Assembly (NCBI GenBank): GCA_963969285.1
Contig: OZ017739.1
Location: 345,354,219 to 345,418,218 of the forward strand
Direction: 5' to 3'
From: Odontomyia ornata
Lineage: Eukaryota; Arthropoda; Insecta; Diptera; Stratiomyidae
Length of the DNA stretch: 64,000 nt
In this document: piece after piece, positions 32,620 to 44,412 of the stretch
Numbering within the stretch: the stretch's first letter is position 1
Layout: the number at the start of each line of letters is the position of its first letter
Translations under genes and position numbers: made by a program
The notes under the pieces: model-generated
The model's database searches: none
The model's input: only the letters and a program-made list of their open reading frames with translations
Told to the model about the DNA's origin: nothing

Positions 32620-34870
32620 CATACTCTAACTATTTCAAGATATGATATTGCACACAATATTCCGCGGTGGGAAGCCTGCTTGAAAGCGACAATTCGGAGT
32701 GGCCTTCATTGTGGATAGAGAGTTTAAATCAAACGTTATTGATTTTAAGGCAATCAACGAACGGTTGTGTGCGATCCGTATAAAAGTGAACTTTTCAAAA
32801 TTTGGCTGATAAACGAACACGCTGCGACACTTTAAAAGGACGAAGAGACGAAGGAAAGGTTCTACAATCACCTGGAATGACTAATCATTGCCGACTTACG
32901 ACACCAAAATGATTTTGGGTAATTTCAACATTAAGATTGCCAATGAGTTATCTCATCAGTGAACGACTGGAAGATAAAGCCACCAAGATCCCACATCGAC
33001 GCATAAAAAATTACCTGGGTATCACCGGATGGCAGCACATAAAACCAGATCGACCATCTTGTGACCCAACAATGTTAAGCCTCGAGCATATTTGACGTCC
33101 GTACTTACCGAGGAGCCAATTATGACTAGGATCATTACTTTATCAAATTAAATTATCGATATTGTATCTCAAAACGTTTTCGGCGAAGACCAACCCGCTA
33201 CAAAACATCTACATCGAAAGGCTCCAAACGGTGTCGGCGGGAAATAATTCATGGAGTACCTCAAAAACCTGATGGCTCCCATCCTATCAGATACATCGGT
33301 GCAACAACAAGCAACGACCTATGAGTGGAAAGGAAAGCGTCGATTAAGACTATAGTAAAACAGACGATCGAAAAATGATTGGTTCGATGATGAGCGCCAA
33401 AATGCGGTAAAAAAATCAAGCGTATATGAAATATTTGGGTAGGAAAACCAAGACGAAGGGAGAAAATTATGAGGATCTCAGAAAAGTAGCGAACAAGATA
33501 ATTAGAATTAAGAAAAGAAAATACTGTGACGACCAATTGAGAAGTATAGATTTAAGTCTAGCCAGCAACAACACAAAATAAGCATACAAAGTAGTGAAAA
33601 GCCTGAAACGAGGTTATTAGCCCAAGACCATGCTCTGCCGTGACGACATCGACAATATCATCGCTGTTGAAAACAGGATTAAGGGAAGATGGGCATTATA
33701 TTTCAAGAACCTCCTTAATCCTCCACATAGCTCCAAAGCATCGAAGCATATAGACTTTCCCGGAGAGCTTTCATTGGCCCCACCAACTCTGGATGAAGTT
33801 TTTTTCACCATCAAGGTCAAAAAGAATGATAAATATGGTGGCAGCGATGTTCAGAAAGTCATCCACCAAGTCATCCAGCATATTTGGCAACAAGAATATA
33901 TGCCGAAAAAGTAGAGCCAATCAATTATATTTCCTTTCCACAATAAAGTGACAAGTTACAGTGCGAAAACAATAGCGGTATATCAGCACTTTGTGCGGCG
34001 TACAAAATATTTTCAAAGATCTTAGAAAATAAAATCAGATCATACGCCAAAAGTATTATTGTGGAGTTTTAAGCTTTACAATAGGTAGAACGACGATAGA
34101 CCAATTGTTCACAGTCAAGTAGGTACTTGAGAAATGTATTGATCGTAACGTATTGTACCAAATAATGCTTTGCTTTCGCATCTCTGCCAAATTAGTCCGT
34201 CTTACTAAAATGACAATGACGTCGGCGGCCTCCGAAGTCCGCATCAATAACCAACTCACCGATGCATTTGACACAAATATCGGACTAAAGCAGGGAGATG
34301 GGCTGGCCCCATCGCGATTCAATTTGGCTCTGGAATACGTCATAAGAAAGCTACCTGTCGATACACGAGGTACATTACTATTCAAGTCGAGCCAAGTAGT
34401 AGCCTATGCGGATGACATCCACATTTTGTCAAAAAACTCTTCCTGAAACTCGATAGCGAAGCAAAGCTAGTAGGGCTACAAAATGAAAATAAAACAAAGC
34501 TCATGACGCAGTCGAGGAAAAATACCTGAAATACACAAAATGTCACACTTGGTGTATCGAAAATGTTGGCGAATTTGTGTATTTAGGCGCTAAAATAACG
34601 AAAACGGGCAATGAAAGAGACGAAATACGTCGAAGAATACAGCTAGCAAATAAAATATTTTTTTCAGTTGAGACACATAAATCGTATGGACGAACAACGA
34701 ATACCCAAAAAGGAGACCAGTGGGGAAACCGAGGAAACGCTAGTCTGACGCGGTCGACGAAGACAGCTCACTGCTGCTCGGATTTCAAAATTGGAGGACG
34801 GGGTCAATGGACCGAGGCAGTTGGAGGCGCCCGAGAGGGGCTGCAGTGCTAAAAAGAAGAAGAAGAAAAA
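32620..34870 (+). mobile_element. RTE/CFDP2-like LINE, degenerate
   Basis: Frames in order encode an APE endonuclease: SGLHCG to FKAINERL-like sequence near 32690-32780, GNFNIKIGNE near 32920, and NQIDHL near 33040. An alpha-helical linker (about 33430-33600) follows, then a reverse transcriptase. The 3' end shows a GAGGGGCTGCAGTGCT motif shared with fragments at 45180-46080 and 57284-57400, followed by AAG-rich tail sequence at about 34855-34870. Many stops and shifts occur. Clade naming rests on recalled similarity to CFDP2-like endonucleases and is not certain. Confidence 0.72.
33630..34860 (+). pseudogene. RTE-like LINE reverse transcriptase, broken
   Basis: Segments are 33630-33914 (IKGRWALYFKNLL, SLAPPTLDEV), 34153-34446 (LVRLTKMTMT, GLKQGDGLAP, RFNLALEYVIRKL, VAYADDIHIL) and 34577-34852 (YLGAKITKTGNERDEIRRRI). 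The YADD catalytic box is intact. A deletion or shift removes part of the fingers near 33915-34150 and the C-terminus near 34690. It copies element RNA into a nicked chromosome (target-primed synthesis) in active relatives. Confidence 0.82.
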
Positions 34871-36200
34871 GTGTTCGCTTTAATACAGCGTTCATTGACA
34901 GTACCAACAAAAAAGATGTAGAACTGACCCCAATTGTTGTAAGGTGTTTCACTTTCAGTGATAGAGTTTGTGTCAAATTGCTTTATTTCGACGAAGTACC
35001 GGGTGAAACAAGTGCAATTCTTTTTGAGCATATATTAAAGGGAATCGCAAAATCTTCATTAAATCTTGAATCTAAGATAGTAGAAATCTGTGTTGACTAT
35101 ACCAAGAATTGGATGCTTAACTCATATTGCACATAATGCGATATAAACAGCATGTGATATTCTTCCTGCTGACATCGAAGTTTTTTATCAGTACGCTGTC
35201 AGGGTGACTGAAATGAAGGAGTTCTGTGAATTTGCAGGCATTGAGTTCTAAATACTTTTGTCACATGGAAGTACAAGATTTTTGAGTTTATTGACAGCTT
35301 TCGACAGGATCCTTCATCAGTTCAAGCCATTAAAGATTTATATTTTGGCCACCAAACGCAGCCCTAGACTGATAGTGAACTTTTTTAACAGCGCAGTATA
35401 CGAGCTCTTCTTTATATTTCTTCATGGATCGTTGCAGAAGTTTCAAAAAACTATATCGAAATCAGAACGAGAAGATATCACCGCTTCAGAGGCGTAACAA
35501 ATTTCCCATAATTTGATAAGGCAGCTGGAAGAGAGGCAATCACATGGATTCGTTTCATCTGCGACAAAACCAATTTTGAACCAACTTAAGACAGAAGGTG
35601 AAGTTGACGAAGGCGAGTTTTTGTAGAATATTACAGAATTTTATGACGCTGGTATAGCCTTTTTGAAATCGTGGGACTCAAGTTTTGACGGAGTCGAGAA
35701 ATTTGCATGGTTGTCTTTGAAAAATGAAGATACAACTTGGATAGATACAGAAGAGACCGGACTGATTGTGAACAAAATAGTAGGTAATTCAATTGGCATG
35801 GCCCAGTTGTTCGATGAGAAATCGTTGTACTGGGACATAGCTCGGCAGTTCCAATCAAAGTGGCGAGCCTTACCTGAGGAATAAAAACCCACAACCCAAG
35901 AGAAATGGAAAGAAGTGACTGAGTCAATATCAAAGTGTAAAATTGAGTCGAGAATTTTTTTTAAATTGGTAGATTTCAGAATATGCTTGCCCGGCACGTC
36001 AGTGCCGCTGGGGAGGGTGTTTTCTATCATGGGGAACGTTTGGTATGGTGAAAGGGGAGGGATGTCAATATTCACAATAAGGGAGCTTCTTAATATTAAA
36101 ATAAATTCAAAATTATCTTGTATGGACTTCTATGGCAAAATTAAGTATGATAAAGTGTTTCTAAATAAAGCCCTTTTCTCCGAAAAGTACAAACTTTAAC
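34871..36200 (+). pseudogene. hAT-like transposase relic (DUF4371 type)
   Basis: Frames 34900-35136, 35258-35497, 35663-35884 and 35915-36199 encode consecutive parts. They are VVRCFTFSDRVCVKLLYFDEV and PGETSAIL (the first part of the RNase H-like core), YAVRVTEMKEFCEFAGIEF, ILATKRSPRLIVNFFNSAVY and, at the end, CLPGTSVPLGRVFSIMGNVW, the hAT dimerisation motif. Stops separate them and the zinc-finger N-terminus is absent. The LINE 3' tail at 34870 abuts it, so the LINE probably inserted into this gene and the 5' part lies elsewhere or is lost. No element ends were identified. Confidence 0.75.
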
Positions 36201-36359
36201 AATATGAGAACGAAAATATTTGTGATATTGCAGGACCCAGTATATAGCTTGATGAATGTTCTACACTTTTTCAATTTTATATGAATATTATTGTTTTTAA
36301 AAGATTGAGTTTTTATTTTAAATGCCTCTTGTTTTATTTCTAAATATAAAAACTTTCAT

Positions 36360-36582
36360 CCTATTCCTATCTTCTTGCGATGAAAAACGTCCGTGATTGT
36401 CCAGGATTTCTGTCCACCAGTTAGAGGAAATTTCCGGCATTTCTGTCAAGAAATTATGGTAAGCCTACTTAAAGTCCGTCCAAAGAATCACTAGAAATAA
36501 ATCTCATTGTCACTAACGCGATTTGAAACAGGGATCTTCGGTTGACGGGAGTGAGGACTCTAACCCCTACACCACGCGGACG
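36360..36582 (-). repeat. tRNA-derived SINE
   Basis: The minus strand from 36582 starts GTCCGCGTGGTGTAGGGGTT, containing a tRNA-type A box (TGGTGTAGGGG). About 40 bases on is GATCCCTGTTTCAAATC, a B box. These are internal RNA polymerase III promoter elements. A tRNA-unrelated tail runs to about 36360, ending in an AT-rich stretch. The T arm does not close properly, so it is not a working tRNA. Amino-acid identity of the parent tRNA is not determined. Confidence 0.62.
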
Positions 36583-36599
36583 ATATTTGAAGCTTAAAT

Positions 36600-38859
36600 A
36601 TCGATCTATATAAAAATATAAATAAAAATTTCATTCGAAAGGTCTCCTTTGACAAGCTTTAAAAAGAATGCAAACAAATTTTGCTTGAAGCCTCTAAAAG
36701 CTTTAATCTAAAACCAAACTCGAGGAGAATCATGTGAAAAAATTTTCAAAACATGGTAGCAAGTTAAAAATCTTATACAAAGCCCAATTCATCTAAAGAG
36801 TATACCCTAAATAATGAATCCTTCCAACAAGCAGAATATTATTGTAGTACATACTACATGCTTTCCACTTCTGCGCAAACCTCCACACATACCAAAATAG
36901 CATGGTAAATTTCTATTTTCTTAGCCTAGAACCAACTTCACCACCACCACCCTCAAGGCTGAGAATAACAATGTAAATAATGTTTATCCAAGTTTGTGAA
37001 AGCAACAATGAGTAATTGTCAGTTAAGAACCATCAAATTTTTAACTCTTCACACAAAGAAAAATGTTGATAACTCTTGACTTTCCCAGCAAACTTGACGA
37101 CAATGAGAATATTTGAGTCGAGTGTGTGTACAGGTTTATTTGCGAAAAAAGGTCATGTCGAATTTTTCTTTACTATGCAGTTTAAAAATTCAATGCAGAA
37201 GTCTCATGGTGATATGTACCTACGCGAGTATGGATATTCGTATGTAGATAGATACGTTTATCTTTTGATGGAGTATTGTTTTGTTTGGCTAAAAGACATT
37301 GTTGTCGTTATTGTTAAGGTGATTATTGTTGTTTTGATATAACATTTTGTACGAGTATTTACCATGACGCAAGTATTTGTTGAAAGAGTTACGTTTAATA
37401 GGACTTACTGTAGTAGGTGATATTTACCTGTAGTAAACAGACGGTGAAACAATTCACAAGGGCTGAAAGGAAAACGTTTTCTTTTCATGTGCTTTCAGAT
37501 TTTAAGGTTTAACGAATAATGGAAGAGTTATGAAAATATAATGAGAAAATAAAGTTTTCAACTTCAATATATGTATTTCAAATAAAATGTATAGCTTGAA
37601 TTTTTTTTTAAACGATTTCTATCAATTTTTTAATCATTAATTATTGGTACTCCTTCTTTTTATTGCCAAATATTAAACCGCATTTAGACTAAGGTTTTAC
37701 AAGTTGCATTGAATTAATTTATTTAGAGTTAGTTCGATAAAGAGCATTGATTCCACTCTGCTCTCTAAGGTTTCAACCGCTCACTGGCAATCACGAACGC
37801 CTCGTGATTTTAAAGAATTTTAAACAAATAAATTATCACACATAATTTCTGAGATTTGGTAAAACATTATCCTATGTTGCAAGAAAAAAAAAGATTTCTT
37901 GAGAGTATCAAGTTTGTGATCAAATCATTTGAGTGTACTGTCTTGTACATGTCAACCGTCCAAATTCTTTGCGAATCCACATGTTTTTAGTACACCAAGA
38001 AATACCCGAGAGTCACCTCAATGCTTGGTATTGACAGGGCTGGAGGGTCAGTTTTGACGGGTCTGGGATTTGTAATACACCAAGGAATACCAGAAATTCA
38101 ACAAAATGCTTGGTAATTGACAAGTCTGGGGTTTTTTTCTGTTATACTTTGTCGATTTGTAGACAATAACACAGCTATAGTGTAGCGTTGATATTATTAT
38201 TCGTGCAGTCAATTTTGTATGCTAGGCTGGCGGGAGGTTAGGAAGAGAAATGCAGATTTAAGGATTCTGACACAATGTCCTCGTTAATATCATCGAAGCA
38301 ATCAGACGAGCTATTGTCGCTATTGTGCATGTTAACAAGAATTGGATCAAACACTTTGCGAAAAATAAAAACAATCACATCATACAAAATAACTACAAAC
38401 AAATTTTACAATAAATCAAAACTACTTCTTCACCCAAAACACTGATTAATCAATTATTAATAATCATAATTATCCGCAATAATAAGAAAGCCTCTCGAGC
38501 CAATCATTATCACTGACAGCAAACAAATCAACTACAAACACTGATGAGTCATCTTCGATTGAGACGATACCAGAATAGGGTTGTCAATTCGAGTTTCAAT
38601 GATAGTACGTTAAAGCAAAAAAAAAGTTCTCAATTGATTTTCTGATGGGTGAACGATTTCCTAGGTTACTAAAGCTAGTGTTTTTTGTGAGAGGGAATTC
38701 ATTCAATTGAAGAAACTTGTGGAAAGAGCCTCTTCGAACTTTGGTAGGTCTGTAACGTGGTAAGTCAATCTCCAACAAGTTAGAGGAAGGAGGTGTCCTA
38801 GTCACCTACTAGAATACCTTTACTGATGTCCCTCTAAGAAATTTACTTTTCACTGCTCC
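36600..38859. other. Unassigned AT-rich stretch
   Basis: No gene is seen. Frame 37076-37342 (plus) is hydrophobic with no family match. It contains the 85-bp period repeat at 37991-38128. Confidence 0.35.
37991..38128 (+). repeat. Two imperfect 53-bp direct repeats, period 85
   Basis: TACACCAAGAAATACC...ATGCTTGGTATTGACAGG (37991-38043) recurs as TACACCAAGGAATACC...ATGCTTGGTAATTGACAAG (38076-38128). Each unit also holds an inverted ACCAAG/CTTGGT pair. Confidence 0.6.
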
Positions 38860-39167
38860 TGTAGAATGTGTGGGGGCACAAATAGTTATTTCGTCTTCAC
38901 TTTCTCTTCTTGTCTTTGTACTTATATACCTTGTAAGTCTCCTTTTTCGGTCTACAATACCTTCGTCACCGAAATATCTAGTATTTTCTTATCGCGTTTA
39001 TCAAATTGTCACCTTATTTTATGTGGAGGTTTTAACCTTCCTAAACTCTCATAGGATAGTAATCAGGTTGATTCTGACTCTTCTCAAATTTTGTCTTTAA
39101 TTTCTTCAATCAATTTAATAATTTTCTTAACGTTAATATTCATATCCTTGACTTATTTTTCTGTGGT

Positions 39168-39505
39168 ATGGAACAATCGTTGTTATACGCACCTCCAGTT
39201 CTTTTTTCTTATCTTACTCCTGATCCCTGTCATCCCCGTTACGTTTTGAAATTTCCTATATTGCTTCTTTTCATTATCGTCGAAAAGAGCGTCAGCGCTA
39301 TATGTAACTTTTATAAAACTAATTATGAACAATTTTCCGAAACAGTTCGCTCCGTTGATTGGTTCTCCTTCTTTTGCGATCTTGACTTGGATACTTGTTG
39401 CAACAATTTCTATGACTTCTTACACGCTACTATATGTAACTCAACTCCGCTGGTCAGTATGAGGAACTCTTCTGACTGTCCCTGGTTAACTCTCAATGTG
39501 ACTCG
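39168..39505 (+). pseudogene. LINE ORF2, post-endonuclease region
   Basis: The peptide ICNFYKTNYEQFSETVRSVD, WFSFFCDLDLDTCCNNFYDF and NSSDCPWLTLNVTRL matches the linker between endonuclease and RT in Jockey/CR1-type ORF2 proteins. It is cut by the hAT left end at 39508. The start codon used by an automatic frame is not meaningful, since the true frame continues from the endonuclease upstream. Confidence 0.72.
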
Positions 39506-40067
39506 TTTAGAGATGTGCCGACTAGTCGGTAAAGCCGACTATCCGGCCATTATCGTAGTCGGCGACTATTCGGCAAAAAGCACCAACTATCCGGCTTCTT
39601 ACTATTATTGGAATTACTACATTAAATAGAAACTTTGATTATTTATTAATACTTTTATTCCATAATCAATCAGTCTTATACATTTTGTAATTAAATGAAA
39701 TATTTCTGAAATTACTTGCTTGTAAAGAAAACATATATATGACATTAATTAAACAAAATTAGTATCTTAATTAACAAACAAAACAACATAATATCGTCTT
39801 ATCTTCAATAAACATTTATAATAATTATTTCTCCTTATTCAAATAAAAGAGTCGGATTTTTTTGTTAACAAATTAAGTAATATTAAAGCAAGATTGCATG
39901 TACATGATGTACAGTAAAATAATATGTATGTCCTAAAAACTATGAACTGTTTCATAAAAACAAAAAGTAATGTACTTATATGATTTATAACCGTACATAA
40001 CCTAATCAAATCAAAGTGACAATTGTGACAAGCAAAAATGTCATCATCTCCTTATATTTTTTATAAC

Positions 40068-42214
40068 TTACTTATATTTTTTAATTAAAGGTAAATTATG
40101 ATGTAGAAATACTAACGCTTCTGCCCTTTCTGGCAGCAATCGATTTCTCTTTGTTTCGTATATATTTCCGGCCTCTGAGAACAGCCTCTCACTGTAAACG
40201 GAACTTGCGGGACAACAAAGGTACACTTTGGCAAGGCGTGACATTTCAGGATACCTAGAATTATTGCGACTCCGCCACTGAAATGGATCATCATTACGCT
40301 TTATCACCGATAACGAACAGTAGGACTGCAGCTCATGAGCTGCCCCTGATGTATCATCTTGAATATCTTCAATTTTTCTTGATGCAAATTCTTGGTAGCA
40401 TTGCCAAAAATTCCTGTGTGTAGCTGTTTCTGTATTGTCTTCATCGATGGAGGTGGTCTGTAGATCATCTTTGTCACTGTCGCTCTCGTCATCACTCATG
40501 CCATTTTTCAGACATTCTAATAAAAATTGGGACCTAATGGTGATGAGATCCTCAGCCTCAAAAAACTGTTGCTTATATCTTGGATCCAACAATGTAGCCA
40601 GGGTGAAGACTTTGCTATGGTCCACGTCGAACCTACTCTTCAAATCATTTTCCAGCAGGACTTTCATTTCCATGATTTCTTTGTTTTCATTATCATTGTA
40701 AATTTCTAGATACTTTTGTAAGGTTTTCAGATGAGGTATTACTTCAGATACCGAAGAGCAACTTGAACTTATAATCTTGGTAATCTCTTCAAATGGCTTT
40801 AGCAATTCAACGCTTTTTCCTAATATTTTCCACTCTTCATTAGACAAATTTTCGAAATTTACCAATGTTTCAGTCAAGTACAAAGAAACAGCTCGTTTTT
40901 GTTCGAAAAGGCGAGATATCATGTAATATGTGGAATTCCATCTGGTACATACGTCTTGGACAAGCTGGTGATCTGATAAATTTAGTTCTTGCTGCAAATC
41001 ACGAAGTTTTGACTGAGCTTGATCAGAGTGATTAAAGTGTGTCACAATTCGTCTCGATTTTACAAGTATTTTTGCCATGGTATCATGTTTCAGAGCAGTA
41101 TTGATTGTCAGTTGAAGAGTATGTATGAAACAAGGTACTCCCTTGAAAGGTGAATCGTCAATGGCTTTCGTCACATTTCTGCCGTTGTCTCGTACTACAG
41201 CGTGAATTTCGGTCGTATTTATATCCCACAAAGTTGGAATTTCTTCTAAACAGTTTTTAATATTATTGGCGGTGTGTGTTTCAGGGAAATGTTTCATTTG
41301 CAATACTGCGTGATGATATTTAAAACAATCGTCAAACCAGTGAGCTGTAAAACTCAAAAAACTTGCTTTGTTGTTTATGTTTGTCCACATGTCAGTAGTG
41401 ACTGAAATTGCAGCTGCACCCATCACTCCTCTTCGTATTTCAGACTTAGTCTCTTCGTAAAGTTGAGGTATGATGTTTTCTGTGAAATATTTTCTACCCG
41501 GTATGTTATATTTTGGTTTAACTTTTCTCATCAAGTTTCTAAAGCCCATATTTTCAACAATTGACAACGGCTGGTTGTCAAGTGCAATCATTTCACTTAT
41601 CGCAATATTAATGTCTCTTGATCTTGAGTCTTCACGTGACCATTGTACAGCAAAACTATCTTCAATATTTTGTTGGCTTTTCTGACATACGAATGAATTA
41701 GCCTTTGAAGTTGATGGAGTAGGCTCTGTGGTAGGTAGTTCTTCTGCTTGGATTTGCGACTGGGAGGAATCGACTGTGCTCGAACATTTGATAGCAGAAC
41801 CTAACTGAGGTATCAGGGTTGGATGTCGGTACTTAATATGGTTGTTCATACAGGGTGCGGCAGCATAACTTCCTTTTTTGAAATGCCCGCCCTTAAAGTG
41901 CTAACTGTTATAGCGCGGCGCTAGTAGTCTCATTCGAGAGAGGTGATTTTAAAGTTTTGCTCATCCCTTGGTTAGTCGCTATCATGCGTTGGAACAGTGC
42001 GGAGCGTGCATTTACCGTTGATACTTTTCGAACGGAAAGTCGGTGAATTTTGAAAAAAGGAAGTTATGCTGCCGCACCCTGTACTTGTAGTATTTGCTGT
42101 TTTTCCCTGCCCACCACGAGAAATTATCATTTGGCATTGGTTACACTTAACTTTACGAGAATCACTGTCCAATTGTTCAAAAAACATCCATACCCGAGAT
42201 TTTCTTATTGACAT
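40068..42214 (-). CDS. hAT transposase (ZBED-like), split by a MITE
   Basis: Translation begins at 42214 (MSIRKSRVWMFF) with a BED zinc finger: VKCNQCQMIIS gives the cysteine pair and NNHIKYRH the histidine pair. The MITE at 41851-42081 lies between these halves. Removing it with one TA joins them in frame, giving about 640 residues. The rest (41849 to 40068) is open for 593 codons. It carries TTDMWTN (first catalytic region), VVRDNGRNV, CFIHTLQL, TRWNSTYYMI, an acidic insert (DDESDSDKDD) and the dimerisation motif SSVYSERLFSEAGNIY. It recognises subterminal repeats and cuts and pastes the element. As it stands it cannot make the finger, although a downstream Met could give a finger-less protein. 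Confidence 0.92.
41851..42081. mobile_element. 231-bp MITE with perfect 29-bp inverted ends
   Basis: CAGGGTGCGGCAGCATAACT plus nine further bases is exactly inverted at 42053-42081. TA at 41849-41850 and 42082-42083 is the target duplication, so it is of Tc1/mariner type. A short plus-strand piece at about 41982-42045 reads MRWNSAERAFTVDTFRTESR, resembling the first residues of a mariner-like transposase, which identifies the parent as an autonomous element of that group. It sits inside the BED finger of the hAT transposase. Confidence 0.93.
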
Positions 42215-42554
42215 GATTCAATTTTAATTGAGCTTCCTCACTTTAATGAACACTAACAGTATTATCTTCATACAAAATCACCGCTCTGACGCTTACAATA
42301 GCAAAGATCAAGAAACAATGCGAGGTAAACAAAACACGATCCGACACGCTCGCAGGTAGCGTTTGCGACTTACGCGCACTGATATGTACTATACACTGGA
42401 TAGGGGATGCGGTACAACGACGCGACTCCAATTGAGACATTTTTCAAGAGGATCTTTCAAATCACCGAAACCGTGATCGGCTTGACCGACTAGTCGGCTT
42501 CTTTGCAGCCGACTAATCGGCTAGTCGGCCAAAATCATGATCGGCACATCTCTA

Positions 42555-43796
42555 GAAACGAGCCTTGAAAGCCAAAGATCGTGGACGTCAACATTTTTCT
42601 CGTGACAGATCCCCTGAGTCACGTAATGCTTTTCGTCATCTGAGGTCGATAGCTAAGAAAAAGATGCAGAGCCCTAAAGCTTCTTATTTTCTAGTATTGA
42701 AGGCTCTTTAAACTCAAATCATTTAAAATTATTTTGGAAATATATACGCTCTCTCAAATCCTCTTCCACTTTTCCATCCTCTCTTCATTTGAATGGCTGC
42801 TTACCAACTTCATCTCTCGAGATTGGTGAACTTTTTAGAACTCAGTTTTCTTCTATTTTTAATGCTACTCCCAGTAATAGCCCTTTGTTCTCAATCATAC
42901 ACACGCCATTTTCATTTCCTTTTACTTGCTATCCGGAAGATGTTATCAAGCTTATTTTAGAGCTTGATGACTCTATTAGTTCAGGTCCTGATGGTATTTC
43001 TAATCATTGTGTCCCCCTTTCCTTTCTCTTCAACTCTAGCTTATCTTTAGGCTCTTTTCCTTCGTGTTGGAAAATATCCTATGTTTCTCCTATTTTTAAA
43101 AAAGGTAGCACCTCAGACGTTGCTAATTATCGGTCTATCTCCTTAGTACCCTGTTTCTCCAAACTACTGGAGAAAATCGTCTAGTTGCACCTTTTTTCAA
43201 TAACTTAGGATTTGTTCGTTCCTGAGCAAAATTGTTTTTTTCAAAGGGCGATCTATTTTAACCAATTTGTTAGAATTCATGAGTGTTGCTTCGACTCAGT
43301 AAATCACAATATTTTGTTGAGCAAACTTGAATTTCTTAACGTTTCTGGTTATATACTCCACTGGTTATCCTCTTACTTATCCAATCGTGTCAGTCAGGTA
43401 TCTTTTCAAGGATTTCTTTCCACCCCCTTCCATCCGTCTTCAGATTTTCCTCAAGGATCCATTCTTGGCCCACTATTGTTCACTCTGTTTATAAATGACT
43501 TGCCATCCGTTGTCTGCAACTCCTCCTGTCTTCTTTATACAGACGACGTCAACGATTTCAAAGTAATGTCGTCTAACGATGACTGTGCCTTGCTTCAAGA
43601 AGATTTAGATGCAATTTTATTTTGGAGTTCTTACAACCAGCTTACACTAAATGTTTCTAAGTGCATCCATCTTTCATTTTCTAATAACCCTTGCCCTATA
43701 AGCTTTCAATTTTCGTTAAATAATTCGTACCTAAGTACGGTGACACGTTTCAGGGATATAGGTGTCACTTTCGACTCTAAATTGAAGTTCGAATAG
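42555..43796 (+). pseudogene. LINE reverse transcriptase (Jockey/CR1-like), broken
   Basis: It begins with RALKAKDRGRQHFSRD and a helical linker. Frame 42789-43184 holds the fingers (DSISSGPDGISNH, WKISYVSPIFKKGS, NYRSISLVPCFSKLLEKI). Frame 43212-43796 holds FDSVNHNILLSKL, FPQGSILGPLLFTLFINDL, the catalytic box LYTDD and LTLNVSKC. A shift lies near 43190 and part of the GF-R region is damaged. The two catalytic aspartates of the box are present. It belongs with 39168-39505 upstream of the hAT. Confidence 0.85.
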
Positions 43797-44412
43797 AACT
43801 TAAGAAATCCCTGATCTTAAGAAATTCCTATATTATTCCGATCCTTTATCGTGTGTTAAATTATATTCTAGTTTGATTCGTTACATCCTTGTGTAATGTT
43901 TGCCAGTTTGGTCGCCTCATTTGAAGTGTTTGAAGTTCACGCTAGAAGCTGTACAGAATGGATTTACCCGGGTCGTCTTCTTGAAGTTCCAGATTCCCTA
44001 CATTTTTTATGAATCACACTTATCTCTCCTCAATATTCCTTCGCTGGAAAAGCATCGACTCTCCCCCTTGATGAATGTTTCCTTTACAGGCTTTGCCGTG
44101 GTTTGCTAGTCAACCAGGTTCCAGTGAGGCGCGTTATGCGTTCCACAAGGTCGTCTCAGATTATTACGTTACCATGATGACCTTCAGCTTGGGCCTTTCC
44201 CCCTATCACATTTAGTTCATAAAAAATATGTCAACTCTCTTCTTCTCAATTCTTAGTAATTTTTTTCTACCCATTTTTGCAGTTTTTATTACTTTATATC
44301 TTCTTTTTTCTTCTTTCTCTTTCCTGTGCTATTACTTGATATATTTTGCTGTGCTTTTACTTAATCTATTTTGTAACTGGATTTATTCTGTAAAATAGAA
44401 ACAAATAAATGA
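43797..44412 (+). other. LINE 3' region with AT-rich tail
   Basis: Post-RT sequence is degenerate (frame 43900-44109 encodes LSLLNIPSLEKHRL, a typical LINE C-terminal piece). The end is an AATAAATGAATAAC tail. Confidence 0.6.

Larger units (their letters stand above)
39508..42554 (-). mobile_element. hAT transposon with near-intact transposase
   Basis: The ends are TAGAGATGTGCCGAC (left) and the inverted match TCGGCACATCTCTA (right, 42541-42554). Subterminal regions are packed with copies of CCGACTAGTCGG-like words on both sides. The minus-strand transposase fills the centre. A MITE lies in its first coding part. No convincing 8-bp target duplication is visible: the flanks read GACTCGTT and GAAACGAG, which are instead nearly inverted relative to each other. 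It sits inside the LINE at 38860-44412. Confidence 0.88.
38860..44412 (+). mobile_element. Jockey/CR1-like LINE, interrupted by hAT
   Basis: The LINE shows endonuclease motifs (ILCGGFNLPKLS near 39030) and then a post-endonuclease region (39168-39505). It resumes at 42555 with a linker and reverse transcriptase, and ends near 44412 in an AAATAAATGAATAAC-type tail. The hAT element at 39508-42554 splits it between NVTRL and RALKAKDRG, which belong to adjacent parts of the same protein. Without the hAT, about 2.5 kb of LINE remain, 5'-truncated within the endonuclease. Frames are partly broken. Clade is inferred from RT motif style. Confidence 0.82.

Noticed and set aside
41972..42105. 80-codon frame continuing the BED finger into GCGSITSFFQNSPTF and beyond
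   Set aside because: Everything after TANTTS is MITE sequence read through, not part of the hAT transposase.
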